Below, piece by piece: positions 7,923 to 16,554 of a stretch of 64,000 nucleotides of DNA. The stretch covers positions 26,528 through 90,527 of the forward strand of contig JASBUZ010000015.1 of assembly GCA_030147635.1 (NCBI GenBank). The letters are read 5' to 3'. The notes beneath the pieces were generated by a model. That model made no database searches and was not told where the DNA came from. It saw only the letters and a list, made by a program, of their open reading frames with translations. The DNA comes from Gammaproteobacteria bacterium. GTDB taxonomy: Bacteria; Pseudomonadota; Gammaproteobacteria; Legionellales; Legionellaceae. Position 1 is the stretch's first letter. The number at the start of each line of letters is the position of its first letter. The translations under genes and the position numbers were made by a program.

Positions 7923-9194
7923 ATGACAGAAAAAAAAGCACAACTGATTGTCGAAGGCCATGAGCCAGTTGAACTACCCATTTATACCCCAACACTGGGC
8001 AATCAGGTGATTGATATCAACCCATTAAGTGCTTCCCTTGGGATGTTTACCTTCGACCCTGGGTTTGTCTCGACCGCTTCTTGTGAATCCAAAATTACTT
8101 ACATTGATGGAGCCAATGGTATTTTGCTGTATCGTGGGTACCCCATCGAAGAACTTGCGCAAAAGAAAGACTTTCTTGAAGTTTGCCACTTGCTCTTAAA
8201 TGGCGAACTTCCCTCTAAGGAAGAAGACGTTGCTTTCAAAAAATCGATTAATAACCATACCATGGTACATCAGCAAATGTACCAATTCTTAAATGGCTTT
8301 CGACGAGATGCGCACCCTATGGCGATTATGGTGGGAATCGTTGGCGCTTTATCTGCGTTCTATCACGACTCAACCAATCTTGCAGATGCAGCCGATCGCT
8401 ACACTTCAGCAATTCGCGTGATTGCTAAAATGCCAACCCTTGCGGCAATGAGTTATAAGTACTCAATTGGGCAACCTTATATGTATCCGCAAAATCATAT
8501 GTCTTATGCTGAAAACTTTTTGCATATGATGTTTGGTGTGCCATCTGAAGAAAAAGCGCCAGACCCTATTCTGGTTGAAGCCATGGATACCATCTTCACA
8601 CTTCACGCCGACCATGAACAAAATGCATCAACCTCAACCGTTCGTCTTGCAGGCTCAACCGGTGCTAACCCATACGCTTGTATTTCTGCAGGCATCGGTG
8701 CGCTCTGGGGACCCGCTCATGGTGGCGCAAATGAAGCATGTTTGAATATGCTTCGCCAAATTGGGGACATCAAAAATATCAAAGAATACATCAAACGCGC
8801 CAAAGATAAAAACGACCCATTCCGCTTAATGGGCTTTGGCCATCGCGTTTACAAAAGCTATGACCCACGTGCCAAAGTCATGCGTGAAACCTGTCATAAA
8901 GTCCTTAAGGCTGTGGGGGCGCAAGACGAACCACTCTTTAAATTGGCGATGGAGCTTGAGCGTATTGCTCTCGAAGACGAATACTTCATCGAGAAAAAGC
9001 TCTATCCAAACGTTGATTTCTACTCAGGCCTCACTCTAAGTGCAATTGGTATTCCAACCAACATGTTTACCGTGATTTTTGCACTCGCAAGAACAGTTGG
9101 CTGGATTTCGCACTGGATGGAAATGGCTGCGTCTAAGTCTCGTATTGGACGCCCTCGCCAACTCTACACCGGTGAAACAGAACGTCATATTTGA
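7923..9194 (+). CDS. gltA: Citrate synthase (type II)
   Basis: Condenses acetyl-CoA and oxaloacetate in the first step of the TCA cycle. The protein is 423 aa, as for hexameric NADH-sensitive proteobacterial enzymes. The active-site regions are all present: [26 protein letters not shown] (substrate His), [15 protein letters not shown] (second His) and PNVDFYSG (catalytic Asp). The start is placed by TAGGAG upstream of the ATG. It stands just ahead of pilC with 19 bp between them, but the pairing is probably positional. Confidence 0.97.
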   Translation: MTEKKAQLIVEGHEPVELPIYTPTLGNQVIDINPLSASLGMFTFDPGFVSTASCESKITYIDGANGILLYRGYPIEELAQKKDFLEVCHLLLNGELPSKEEDVAFKKSINNHTMVHQQMYQFLNGFRRDAHPMAIMVGIVGALSAFYHDSTNLADAADRYTSAIRVIAKMPTLAAMSYKYSIGQPYMYPQNHMSYAENFLHMMFGVPSEEKAPDPILVEAMDTIFTLHADHEQNASTSTVRLAGSTGANPYACISAGIGALWGPAHGGANEACLNMLRQIGDIKNIKEYIKRAKDKNDPFRLMGFGHRVYKSYDPRAKVMRETCHKVLKAVGAQDEPLFKLAMELERIALEDEYFIEKKLYPNVDFYSGLTLSAIGIPTNMFTVIFALARTVGWISHWMEMAASKSRIGRPRQLYTGETERHI

Positions 9195-9213
9195 CGCATA
9201 GCCTATAACTACC

Positions 9214-10425
9214 ATGGATGGTTTCTCCGAATATCGCTGGCGCGGTGTGAACCGCTCCGGACAAACAGTTCAAGGACTTTTGCGAGCAAAGAACCTGACG
9301 CTTGCAAAAGTTTTTTTGCATCAGCAAGGCATTGAGCCTAAAACATTAAAACCCACTTCTCTTTTTCTCAGATACTTTAAACGTCACCGCATTCAAACAG
9401 CACACATTATTTATTTTACTCGAAGCCTATCGTCCCTGCTGAATGCTCAGATTCCACTGGTGCAAGCCTTTGAACTCCTCGCAAGTAGCGAAGAAAATCT
9501 GAAATTACAGAAACTGCTTCGCACCATCCAAACTGATATTCAAAGTGGTTTATCTCTAGCAGATGCCTTACAAAAGCATCCCAAGTATTTTAACGCACTC
9601 TTTTGCTATATGATTCAGGCAGGAGAGCGCTCGGGCACCCTCACCACTTTACTCAAACAACTCGCCAATCAACAAGACAGACAGCATAAGCTCAAACAAA
9701 AAATAAAAAAAAGTCTGTCCTATCCTAGCGCGATTGTCGGTATTGCATGCATCGTCACCGTAGGCCTTTTACTTTTTGTCGTGCCACAGTTTCAAACACT
9801 TTTTGAAAGCTTTCAGGCCACACTACCAGTGGCAACGCTTTACCTCATCCAAGGCGCACAACTCATACAACGCTACGGGATATTCTTAGGTCTTACAGGC
9901 ATTTTTTGTCTATTCGCAGGGCGCGCGCTGTATCGAAGTATTTATCGTGTTAGATACCGCACCGATCAACTGCTGCTAAAACTACCACTCATCGGTCCGA
10001 TTATACGTGAAGTGATTTTAGCGCGTCTCACCCAAAGCCTTGCTACTTTGTTATCAGCTGGCCTCCCTATCGTTGATGCACTAACCCTTTGTATACATCT
10101 ACCAAATAATCAGCAATACATCGAAGCCATCGAAAAAGTGCAAGCAGCGGTTCAAGAAGGGCAACCTTTACAGTACATCCTTGAGAGTACCGGTTTATTT
10201 CCTGTGATGATGCGCCAAATGGTCGGCATGGGCGAAGCTTCCGGGCAACTCAAAACCATGCTCGCATCTCTTGCACAACAACAAAATGAAGCACTACAAA
10301 ACAAGCTGGAGGTGTTAAGCAGTTTATTTGAGCCCATTCTCATGGCAGTATTAGGTCTTTGGGTGGGCGGTTTAATTATTGCCCTCTACTTACCCATTTT
10401 CCAACTCGGAGCCATTATCTCGTGA
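9214..10425 (+). CDS. pilC: Type IV pilus inner-membrane platform protein PilC
   Basis: Inner-membrane core of the type IV pilus machine, which couples the PilB motor to pilin polymerisation. The 403-aa protein has two T2SSF domains, at about 70-195 and 270-395. Each shows the family pattern: SLSSLLNAQIPLVQAFELL and MIQAGERSGTL in the first, SLATLLSAGLPIVDAL and MVGMGEASGQL in the second. The N-terminus (YRWRGVNRSGQTVQGLLRA) is also typical. pilD follows with a 4-bp overlap. pilB, usually next to pilC, is absent here and must be elsewhere, since gltA lies directly upstream. Confidence 0.95.
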   Translation: MDGFSEYRWRGVNRSGQTVQGLLRAKNLTLAKVFLHQQGIEPKTLKPTSLFLRYFKRHRIQTAHIIYFTRSLSSLLNAQIPLVQAFELLASSEENLKLQKLLRTIQTDIQSGLSLADALQKHPKYFNALFCYMIQAGERSGTLTTLLKQLANQQDRQHKLKQKIKKSLSYPSAIVGIACIVTVGLLLFVVPQFQTLFESFQATLPVATLYLIQGAQLIQRYGIFLGLTGIFCLFAGRALYRSIYRVRYRTDQLLLKLPLIGPIIREVILARLTQSLATLLSAGLPIVDALTLCIHLPNNQQYIEAIEKVQAAVQEGQPLQYILESTGLFPVMMRQMVGMGEASGQLKTMLASLAQQQNEALQNKLEVLSSLFEPILMAVLGLWVGGLIIALYLPIFQLGAIIS

Positions 10426-11270
10426 CCCCAGACCAACTACTCTTTGTACTACTTGGCATCACCGCACTGATTGTAGGGAGTTTTTTAAATGTGGTCATCT
10501 ATCGCCTGCCCCGCATGCTGGAACGTGAGTGGAAGGCTGAATGTGCAGTCCTTCTAGACCCAGAAAAAAGACCAGCTAAACCCAAAAAACCTTTTAACTT
10601 ATGGCAACCGCGCTCTGCCTGTCCACATTGCAAAACCATGATTCCCTTTTGGCATAACCTCCCTATTTTGAGTTTTATCTTATTAAAAGGCCACTGTGCA
10701 CATTGTAAAAAAAATATCAGCTGGCAATATCCAATCGTTGAAGTTGTTTCTTTCATCTTATCTTTAACCGCCGGACTCTACTTTGGCTTCAATTTAACGC
10801 TTATTTTGGCGCTCCTGTTTATTTGGATACTCATCACCTTATGTGTGATTGATTTAAAACATCAACTCTTGCCAGACGGACTCACACTCGGTTTACTGTG
10901 GCTTGGCTTACTTGCCAACTTAAACCAATTGTTTACCTCACTCCCTGATGCAATTTTAGGTGCTGTATCGGGCTATTTAATCCTATGGCTTACAATGAAG
11001 CTTTTTTATCTTTGTACTGGCAAAATTGGCATGGGTCATGGCGACTTTAAACTCTTAGCCGCTTTTGGGGCCTGGTTTGGTTGGATGTTACTGCCACCTC
11101 TACTGCTTTTGGCCTCTATACTTGGCGCTATTGCTGGCACCATCTATTTAAAAACTACAAAAAAAACCAAAGAAACGCCGATTCCTTTTGGGCCTTTTCT
11201 AGGTTTGGCCGGTTTTACTATTTTGTTTTATGGCAAACCCATTCTGTCATTTATGCTTGGGGGCCACTAG
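10422..11270 (+). CDS. pilD: Prepilin peptidase / N-methyltransferase PilD
   Basis: Inner-membrane aspartic protease that cuts and methylates type IV prepilins and type II secretion pseudopilins. The GTG at 10422 overlaps the pilC stop (GTGA), giving 282 aa; the longer in-frame reading from 10359 lies inside pilC. The zinc-binding cytosolic loop has two CxxC pairs (CPHC and CAHC). The catalytic aspartates sit in CVIDLKHQLLPD and GMGHGDFKLLAAFGAW. Its likely substrates in this window are the three prepilin-like proteins at 55.6-56.9 kb. The 3' end overlaps the kinase gene by 20 bp, convergently. Confidence 0.95.
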   Translation: MTPDQLLFVLLGITALIVGSFLNVVIYRLPRMLEREWKAECAVLLDPEKRPAKPKKPFNLWQPRSACPHCKTMIPFWHNLPILSFILLKGHCAHCKKNISWQYPIVEVVSFILSLTAGLYFGFNLTLILALLFIWILITLCVIDLKHQLLPDGLTLGLLWLGLLANLNQLFTSLPDAILGAVSGYLILWLTMKLFYLCTGKIGMGHGDFKLLAAFGAWFGWMLLPPLLLLASILGAIAGTIYLKTTKKTKETPIPFGPFLGLAGFTILFYGKPILSFMLGGH

Positions 11271-12672
11271 ACAAAAAGGCTTGTTGCACTTGCTCCACGC
11301 GCTCACGCATGGCTTGCATATCCCCCGGACGCTCAGCTGGATTTTCAACCGTCATCTCGGTGATTAATGCCCGAATATCTTCTGGTACACCACCTTCGAC
11401 ACCTGAAAATAAAGCTTCAAATGTTTTTCCAAGTGAGTAGATATCTGATTTTTTCGAGTAAGGCATGGGACTACCATCAGGTGTCGCTAAAACTTCGGGC
11501 GCAATATAGCCTCTTGATCCTAACGCCTCAGTCGCTTCTTCACCCAAGCGACAAGCAAATCCAAAGTCACACAACGAAAGCGTTTGGGTCTCTTCATCCC
11601 AAATCAAGTTTTCAGGCTTAATGTCTCGATGTAAAAAATGCTCATGGAATGTTTCCAGCAGGTCAATCGCTTGCTTGGTAATTTCAAGACGAGATGCCAA
11701 GCTTAGCTGTTCAGCCTCTTTCGAGAGCAAGTAACTTCCAAGCTCAGCACCTGGCAGCAAAGTCTGAACGACATAATATTTCCCTTTGCCACTTGTGCCC
11801 CGCGAAGCTTCTCCTTGATACCTCTCCAGAACAGACAAAATTTCATTTTCAAACTTCGAATCCGCTCGTGCATAGGCTTCTAGAATCTTAATCGCTTGCC
11901 ACTCACCCGTTTCTAAATTTTGACATAACTTCACTTTGCCAAAATTCCCTTCTCCAAGTACTTGACCCTTGCCACGATAAAGCACATAAGGCGCTGTCTG
12001 GCCATCATCTTTTGCCACAAACAAAACTGAAAAAGAAAGCCCTTCAGTTCTTTTAGAAATTTTTAATAGATTTAACTCCTTATCTAAATCCAATTCGATT
12101 TGATTTTCTGCCTGGTAATCTGCTAGATTTTTTAGGACTTGCTGAAGCAAAGCATCATTTTTGTCGCGTAACTCAGTCTGTAGATCAAGCTCATGATTAG
12201 CCCAAGTCATTAGCTGATTATCTATGATATTTTCTTCATACACCTCAAAAATTTCATTAAATTTTTCAAGATAAATACCTTGCAATTCAGTCGCATCCTC
12301 TGTCAATGGAACTGCTTGAATAGCGCCTATCAAATCTTGAGTAAACTCTCGGGATGATTGTCCTTGCAGCACACCCTCTAACGCTTGAAGTTCCCGTATC
12401 ACATTCGCTTGATACTCTTGTGCATCCTCAACTAAATCCAGTATCAGGTTTTCTGCTTTTAAATTAGGCTGTTCTGCAACAGCCAATAAGTTTTGGAGTC
12501 GATCGATTTCTGCAGAAGCAGCCACATAGTTTTTAAGTGCTTCTTGTGCAGTATCTTTGAAAGCTTGAAACTCCGCTTGTATTTGGAGAACTCTGGCTCG
12601 CTCCTCGTCACTAAGAAGCATACCATCTGCATGCAGATGTTCTGGATTAACTTTTGGATGTACTGGAGACAT
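11251..12672 (-). CDS. Coiled-coil Hanks-type Ser/Thr protein kinase, putative effector
   Basis: A 473-aa soluble protein. Residues 20-205 are helical and acidic, coiled-coil-like, with no recognised domain. Residues 235-460 form a complete protein kinase domain: glycine loop LGEGNFGKVK (from 239), AIK with Lys262, the helix-C Glu in KFENEILSV, HRDIKPEN (348-355), DFG (369-371), APE (391-393) and SDIYSLGK. All catalytic residues are present, so it should be active. It has no membrane anchor or PASTA repeats, unlike cell-wall sensing kinases, and no phosphatase partner. With its effector-like surroundings this fits a secreted kinase of the LegK kind; that role is inference. The start is uncertain because no clear ribosome site precedes the ATG; Met18 is an alternative. 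Confidence 0.8.
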   Translation of the reverse strand: MSPVHPKVNPEHLHADGMLLSDEERARVLQIQAEFQAFKDTAQEALKNYVAASAEIDRLQNLLAVAEQPNLKAENLILDLVEDAQEYQANVIRELQALEGVLQGQSSREFTQDLIGAIQAVPLTEDATELQGIYLEKFNEIFEVYEENIIDNQLMTWANHELDLQTELRDKNDALLQQVLKNLADYQAENQIELDLDKELNLLKISKRTEGLSFSVLFVAKDDGQTAPYVLYRGKGQVLGEGNFGKVKLCQNLETGEWQAIKILEAYARADSKFENEILSVLERYQGEASRGTSGKGKYYVVQTLLPGAELGSYLLSKEAEQLSLASRLEITKQAIDLLETFHEHFLHRDIKPENLIWDEETQTLSLCDFGFACRLGEEATEALGSRGYIAPEVLATPDGSPMPYSKKSDIYSLGKTFEALFSGVEGGVPEDIRALITEMTVENPAERPGDMQAMRERVEQVQQAFLSSGPQA

Positions 12673-12750
12673 AACAAGCTGCCATTTTTGCCCACCTTAT
12701 CGGCAAGTATAGACAGCAACTTGTTATTTTGCGTTCTGTTTGACTAGGCC

Positions 12751-13344
12751 CTATTGTTTACCGTTTCTCATTTTGGTCAATGCAGAGAAAAATTCTGGCT
12801 TATTCAAACCAATCGATGCAAAAATTTGTGGGACCCTATCCCAGCTTTGTTCAAGTTCAATACTTTCGACTACGAGTTTAAAGCCATGTTCCTTATCTTC
12901 AGGAACGCCCCAACCATTAATGTAACAAAGCCCATGTAGGCGTCTTGCCTCGACGTGCTCAAGCCCTTCTGCTGCACTTAAGTAAGCATGCGCTTCTTCA
13001 TATAACTGCCGCATACTGCGCTCATTACTTTGGGATGCAAAAACATGCCCTTTCTCTAACTCTTCTCGCATTTTAGCTTCATCCAGAAGAGCTTTACCTA
13101 AGATGTATTGTGCTTTTGAATCATGCAACATTGAAGCTGCTCGATAGCAAGCAAGCATGCGTTCACGGGCAAATGGCCATTTTTTCTTACCATGAAGCCT
13201 TTGATACATTTTGGCCAACTGATGATACATTGTCTTTTCCATGCGAAGCGCTTCATCAGTGGGTTGATTGTGTTCACGTGCTTGTCGGAGTACAGAAAGC
13301 TTTTTGATGAGCCTTTTAATTTGTAAGCGATTTAAAAATCCCAT
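12751..13344 (-). CDS. Sel1-repeat-like helical protein
   Basis: A 197-aa cytosolic protein without signal peptide or membrane segment. It begins with a basic amphipathic stretch (NRLQIKRLIKKLSVLRQARE) and then shows helix-turn-helix repeats. The clearest is AYLSAAEGLEHVEARRLHG followed by CYINGWGVPEDKEHGF, which has the spacing and glycine of Sel1-like repeats. Such repeats mediate protein contacts and are common among effectors and chaperone-like proteins of Legionellales. It lies 9 bp behind a membrane protein gene on the same strand and probably shares its transcript. The biochemical role is unknown. Confidence 0.6.
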   Translation of the reverse strand: MGFLNRLQIKRLIKKLSVLRQAREHNQPTDEALRMEKTMYHQLAKMYQRLHGKKKWPFARERMLACYRAASMLHDSKAQYILGKALLDEAKMREELEKGHVFASQSNERSMRQLYEEAHAYLSAAEGLEHVEARRLHGLCYINGWGVPEDKEHGFKLVVESIELEQSWDRVPQIFASIGLNKPEFFSALTKMRNGKQ

Positions 13345-13353
13345 GTTTTTCTC

Positions 13354-13815
13354 CTAAGGCGAGCTTGTTGGGGCCGGTGGTGAAAAAGAAATCGCCCATT
13401 GAATCATATCTGAAACAACAAACACAAGCCCAATAATCACAACCATCTTTAGGAAGAATAGCACTGATTCTCTACTACTTTCTTTTGCCTTCATGGAAAG
13501 TGTCAACGACTCGTGGTCTTCTTCTTTGTTAATCATTGCTTGAAGCTTAGTCAGAGTGTGAGCCGCCCAATAAGCAAGCACACCAAATAAAATGGCTAAG
13601 AAAAAGGTCAGCCTGAAAAACCATAAAAAAGCATGGGCATAGCTGGTATGGAAAAAACCTTGCATCCAGAGCGTCATATCAACCACAAAGCCCGGAATGC
13701 GATATTCCCACCCCAACCAAACAGCGGGAAACAAATAAACTACAAATGGAAACAAAAAAAGACTAAAAACAAGTGACACCAGTCCTACCCAAAACAGCTT
13801 GTCTTCTTCCTTCAT
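13354..13815 (-). CDS. Four-segment membrane protein of unknown function
   Basis: Not recognised. From the ATG at 13815 the product is 153 aa. The frame is open to a GTG at 13869, but neither start has a well-spaced ribosome site. Hydrophobic segments are VGLVSLVFSLFLFPFVVYLF, the stretch around FLWFFRLTFFLAILFGVLAY, and VLFFLKMVVIIGLVFVVSDM, with a tryptophan-rich loop (LGWEYRIPGF, DMTLWMQGFF) between the first two. The tail is proline/serine-rich. It is upstream of and probably co-transcribed with the Sel1-like gene (9-bp gap), suggesting a membrane anchor for that protein. Divergent from ogt. Confidence 0.6.
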   Translation of the reverse strand: MKEEDKLFWVGLVSLVFSLFLFPFVVYLFPAVWLGWEYRIPGFVVDMTLWMQGFFHTSYAHAFLWFFRLTFFLAILFGVLAYWAAHTLTKLQAMINKEEDHESLTLSMKAKESSRESVLFFLKMVVIIGLVFVVSDMIQWAISFSPPAPTSSP

Positions 13816-13906
13816 CGCCGACTCATAGTCCTTGAGGTTATAAAAAATAACATAGCAGACCCAATACACCTTGCCAAGAGGGGAACAAAGTCATTAGAAT
13901 GGCCGG

Positions 13907-14431
13907 ATGCTTAAAAAGAAAACGATTGAAACCCCGCTTGGGGACATGCTGGCCGTCTCAGATGAGCATGCCTTATATCTTTTGGAATTTCTTGGCCGAA
14001 AACAGTTAGATACACGCATTAAAAAACTCTTGCGAGATACTCAAACACATCAATTCATGGCGGGTGATAGCTCACCGCTTCAAAGCATTCAACAAGAACT
14101 TCAAGCCTATTTTTCAGGTCAGTTAAAAACGTTTAAAACGCCTCTCAAAATACAAGGTACAGCATTTCAAAAAAAAGCGTGGCGTACCCTTTGCCGCATT
14201 CCTTATGGTGAGACCCAAAGCTATGCCAAACAAGCAGAACAATTGAATCACCCTCGTGCGACCCGAGCAGTGGCCAACGCTAATGCCAATAACTCATTCG
14301 CCATTCTAATTCCTTGCCACCGTGTTATTCGTGCGGATAATACGCTCGGTGGTTATGCCGCAGGCCTTGATCGGAAAGCATGGCTGATTCACCACGAACA
14401 AACTCATCAACAAGAGACAGAAAACCTATGA
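13907..14431 (+). CDS. ogt: Methylated-DNA--protein-cysteine methyltransferase
   Basis: Suicide DNA repair protein that moves the methyl group of O6-methylguanine to its own cysteine. The 174-aa protein has the helix-turn-helix region YGETQSYAKQAEQLNHPRAT, the Asn hinge in ANANANNSFAILIP and the active-site PCHRV with the acceptor Cys. GGYAAGLDRKAWLIHHE completes the family signature. The length fits Ogt rather than the larger Ada. Its stop overlaps the kdsB start by 4 bp, so ogt, kdsB and the phosphatase gene form an operon. Confidence 0.95.
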   Translation: MLKKKTIETPLGDMLAVSDEHALYLLEFLGRKQLDTRIKKLLRDTQTHQFMAGDSSPLQSIQQELQAYFSGQLKTFKTPLKIQGTAFQKKAWRTLCRIPYGETQSYAKQAEQLNHPRATRAVANANANNSFAILIPCHRVIRADNTLGGYAAGLDRKAWLIHHEQTHQQETENL

Positions 14432-15249
14432 GCACCCTGATTGTTATTCCAGCCCGTTACGGCTCAACACGTTTTCCAGGTAAACCACTGGCAAAAATTG
14501 CAGGCAAGACTATGCTCAGTCGCGTCGTCAGTATTGCTAAAGCCGCAATCCAAGGTAAACAAAACATTGATGTTGTAGTTGCAACCGATGATACCCGCAT
14601 CAGTGCGCACTGCGAAGAACTGGGCGTCAACTCAGTCATGACACCCATTGCCTGTGAAACCGGCACAGACCGAGCACTCTTTGCCACCCAAGCACTTAAT
14701 CAAACTCCTGATTTTGTGATTAATCTTCAGGGCGATGTCCCTTTGATGCCACCAAAATTCATTAAAGCGCTACTTGATGAAATAGAACGTGATCCAACTA
14801 TTTCAATGATAACACCAGTTACCCAGCTCAGCTGGGATGCCCTAGATACCCTGCGCCATAATAAAAAAACAACGCCCTTTAGCGGTACTTGCGCCATTTT
14901 AGACAAAAACAATAATGCAGTTTGGTTTTCGAAAAATATTATTCCTGCCATTCGCAAAGAAGAAGCACTCCGCACGGAAGCCAACTTCTCACCCGTCTTT
15001 CGCCACATTGGACTTTACGGTTATTCAAGAGCCTTACTCGAACAATATGTCACTTGGGCCCCCAGTCGCTATGAGCAACTGGAAGGCCTCGAGCAACTAC
15101 GTGTCCTTGAGCAAGGTCATCCTATTCGTTGTGTGCAAGTTTCATCAAGTCGCCCCACTTTGTCAGGCGTCGATAGTCCTGAAGATGTACAGCGCGCTGA
15201 AGCACTCATTGCAGAGCATGGTGAGTTGTTAGCGGGAGAGGTGTCATGA
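14428..15249 (+). CDS. kdsB: 3-deoxy-manno-octulosonate cytidylyltransferase
   Basis: Activates Kdo to CMP-Kdo for lipid A-core LPS assembly in the cytoplasm. The ATG at 14428 gives MSTLIVIPARYGSTRFPGKP, the standard KdsB start, and overlaps the ogt stop. Other signatures are VVATDD, ETGTDRALFA, VINLQGDVPLMPP and the HIGLYGYSRALL region. At 273 aa it is about 20 residues longer than most relatives. Translationally coupled to both neighbours (ATGA overlaps at each side). It shows that the organism makes Kdo-containing LPS. Confidence 0.95.
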   Translation: MSTLIVIPARYGSTRFPGKPLAKIAGKTMLSRVVSIAKAAIQGKQNIDVVVATDDTRISAHCEELGVNSVMTPIACETGTDRALFATQALNQTPDFVINLQGDVPLMPPKFIKALLDEIERDPTISMITPVTQLSWDALDTLRHNKKTTPFSGTCAILDKNNNAVWFSKNIIPAIRKEEALRTEANFSPVFRHIGLYGYSRALLEQYVTWAPSRYEQLEGLEQLRVLEQGHPIRCVQVSSSRPTLSGVDSPEDVQRAEALIAEHGELLAGEVS

Positions 15250-15863
15250 CTGAGCTCATTATTGCAAGACATGGTAATACATTTGGTCCTGGAGACACAC
15301 CAACCCGGGTTGGTGCACGCACTGATATTCCTCTGGTGCAATCAGGCATTGAGCAAGCCACATTAATTAGCCAATATTTCCAAGAAAATCATATTAAGCC
15401 AGATGTGATTTATAGCTCGGAATTAAAGCGTGCCAAGCAAACAGCAGAGCATGCTGTCAAAAACAAACCAATTATGCCACTCGCTTGCTTTAACGAAATT
15501 GATTACGGTCCCGATGAAAACAAAACTGAAGACGAAGTGATTGCACGTGTCGGAGAAGCAGCCATTGAAAACTGGAACAAACATGCCATCGTGCCACCAG
15601 GCTGGCAAGTTGATCCCCAGGCCATCATTCAGGACTGGATGAACTTTGGCGCCATGATTCAAGAGAAACACAAGAATCAAACGGTGTTTGTAGTCACCAG
15701 CAATGGCATTGCAAGATTTGCACCTTACTTAACGGGTGATTTTGATGGATTTTGCGAACAATACAATATCAAACTCAAAACAGGTGCTTTATCTTCGTTT
15801 CAATATAGCAATGACAACTGGAAAGTGAAATATTGGAATCTACGACCCAAGTTTCGGGCTTGA
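15246..15863 (+). CDS. Histidine-phosphatase superfamily protein
   Basis: A 205-aa cytosolic protein with the phosphohistidine motif ARHGNTFGPGDTP near the N-terminus, and the supporting SSELKRAKQTAEH segment with its conserved Arg. The second catalytic region is VFVVTSNGIARF, where the usual His after the strand (SHG in most members) appears as Asn. The position between kdsB and the end of the operon might suggest sugar-phosphate turnover, but the family is too broad to name a substrate. The changed GHG/SHG residue makes full phosphatase activity uncertain. Its start overlaps the kdsB stop. Confidence 0.8.
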   Translation: MTELIIARHGNTFGPGDTPTRVGARTDIPLVQSGIEQATLISQYFQENHIKPDVIYSSELKRAKQTAEHAVKNKPIMPLACFNEIDYGPDENKTEDEVIARVGEAAIENWNKHAIVPPGWQVDPQAIIQDWMNFGAMIQEKHKNQTVFVVTSNGIARFAPYLTGDFDGFCEQYNIKLKTGALSSFQYSNDNWKVKYWNLRPKFRA

Positions 15864-16505
15864 ATTTTCTTGATCGTCATCATCTTGCTGATTTTTTGTG
15901 TCACCGTCAGAGGGTTTGAAATGAGCATCCAAAACCCGTACCAGCTTCTCTCCACCGGGGAATCTAGAAAGTTTATCTCGTAGAGTCTTTAGGCGTTCCT
16001 CATCCACTGGCTCCGCCGCCCCCACCGAAAACCACTTTTGAGCGGATTTCTCTTTCGCTGGCTCCGGATCACGCATTGCTTCGAGTATGACAAGCTGGGC
16101 CCCCATGCTCAACTGCCCATACCTATTTACAGGACGGGAGCTATATCTTTCTTCATGCTCTTTATCTTTCAAATACCAAAAGACAGCCTTTGCAACAGCG
16201 TGTTCGTGTTTAACCGCTTCTGCTTTCATATCAGGAAGCGCTTCTGCCAAAGAGTTACAAGCCCCAACAAATTTATCAAAATGTTGATGCAACTCCTCTT
16301 CAGGAAACTTGAACCCCTCTACCCTTTCCCTTTCAGCTCGTATCGTCTCACGCTGCTTTTCAAATACTTGTATCTGTTGCTCGACTTGCACTTTCTCTTC
16401 AGGTGTAGTGCACTCTCTTTTTTTCAGCATATCGAGCATAGAGTCCGTTTCAGCTTCCATCCTTGCAAACCCCACACTACCTTTGTAATCATGTATACTA
16501 GCCAT
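15840..16505 (-). CDS. Unknown charged helical protein with acidic tail, putative effector
   Basis: Not recognised. The 221-aa product is soluble, with a predicted coiled coil at about 35-75 (KVQVEQQIQVFEKQRE, RAERERVEG), a helical middle part, and a disordered C-terminus rich in Asp, Gln and Ser (QQDDDDQEN, ending PKLGS). It has no signal peptide or membrane segment. The acidic cluster within the last 20 residues is like signals found in type IV secretion substrates, and the gene is a lone unit among similar unknowns. The 3' end overlaps the phosphatase gene by 24 bp, convergently. Confidence 0.5.
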   Translation of the reverse strand: MASIHDYKGSVGFARMEAETDSMLDMLKKRECTTPEEKVQVEQQIQVFEKQRETIRAERERVEGFKFPEEELHQHFDKFVGACNSLAEALPDMKAEAVKHEHAVAKAVFWYLKDKEHEERYSSRPVNRYGQLSMGAQLVILEAMRDPEPAKEKSAQKWFSVGAAEPVDEERLKTLRDKLSRFPGGEKLVRVLDAHFKPSDGDTKNQQDDDDQENSSPKLGS

Positions 16506-16554
16506 GATTCAGCCCTCTTTAAATCTATTTATTAAAAGAGTAGCACAAAAAAAA

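Noticed and set aside
7793-7981. Minus-strand ORF overlapping the start of gltA
   Set aside because: It overlaps the gltA ribosome site and first codons and has no recognisable features.
10359-10421. Upstream extension of pilD
   Set aside because: It lies within the pilC coding region; the GTG overlapping the pilC stop gives the normal PilD N-terminus.
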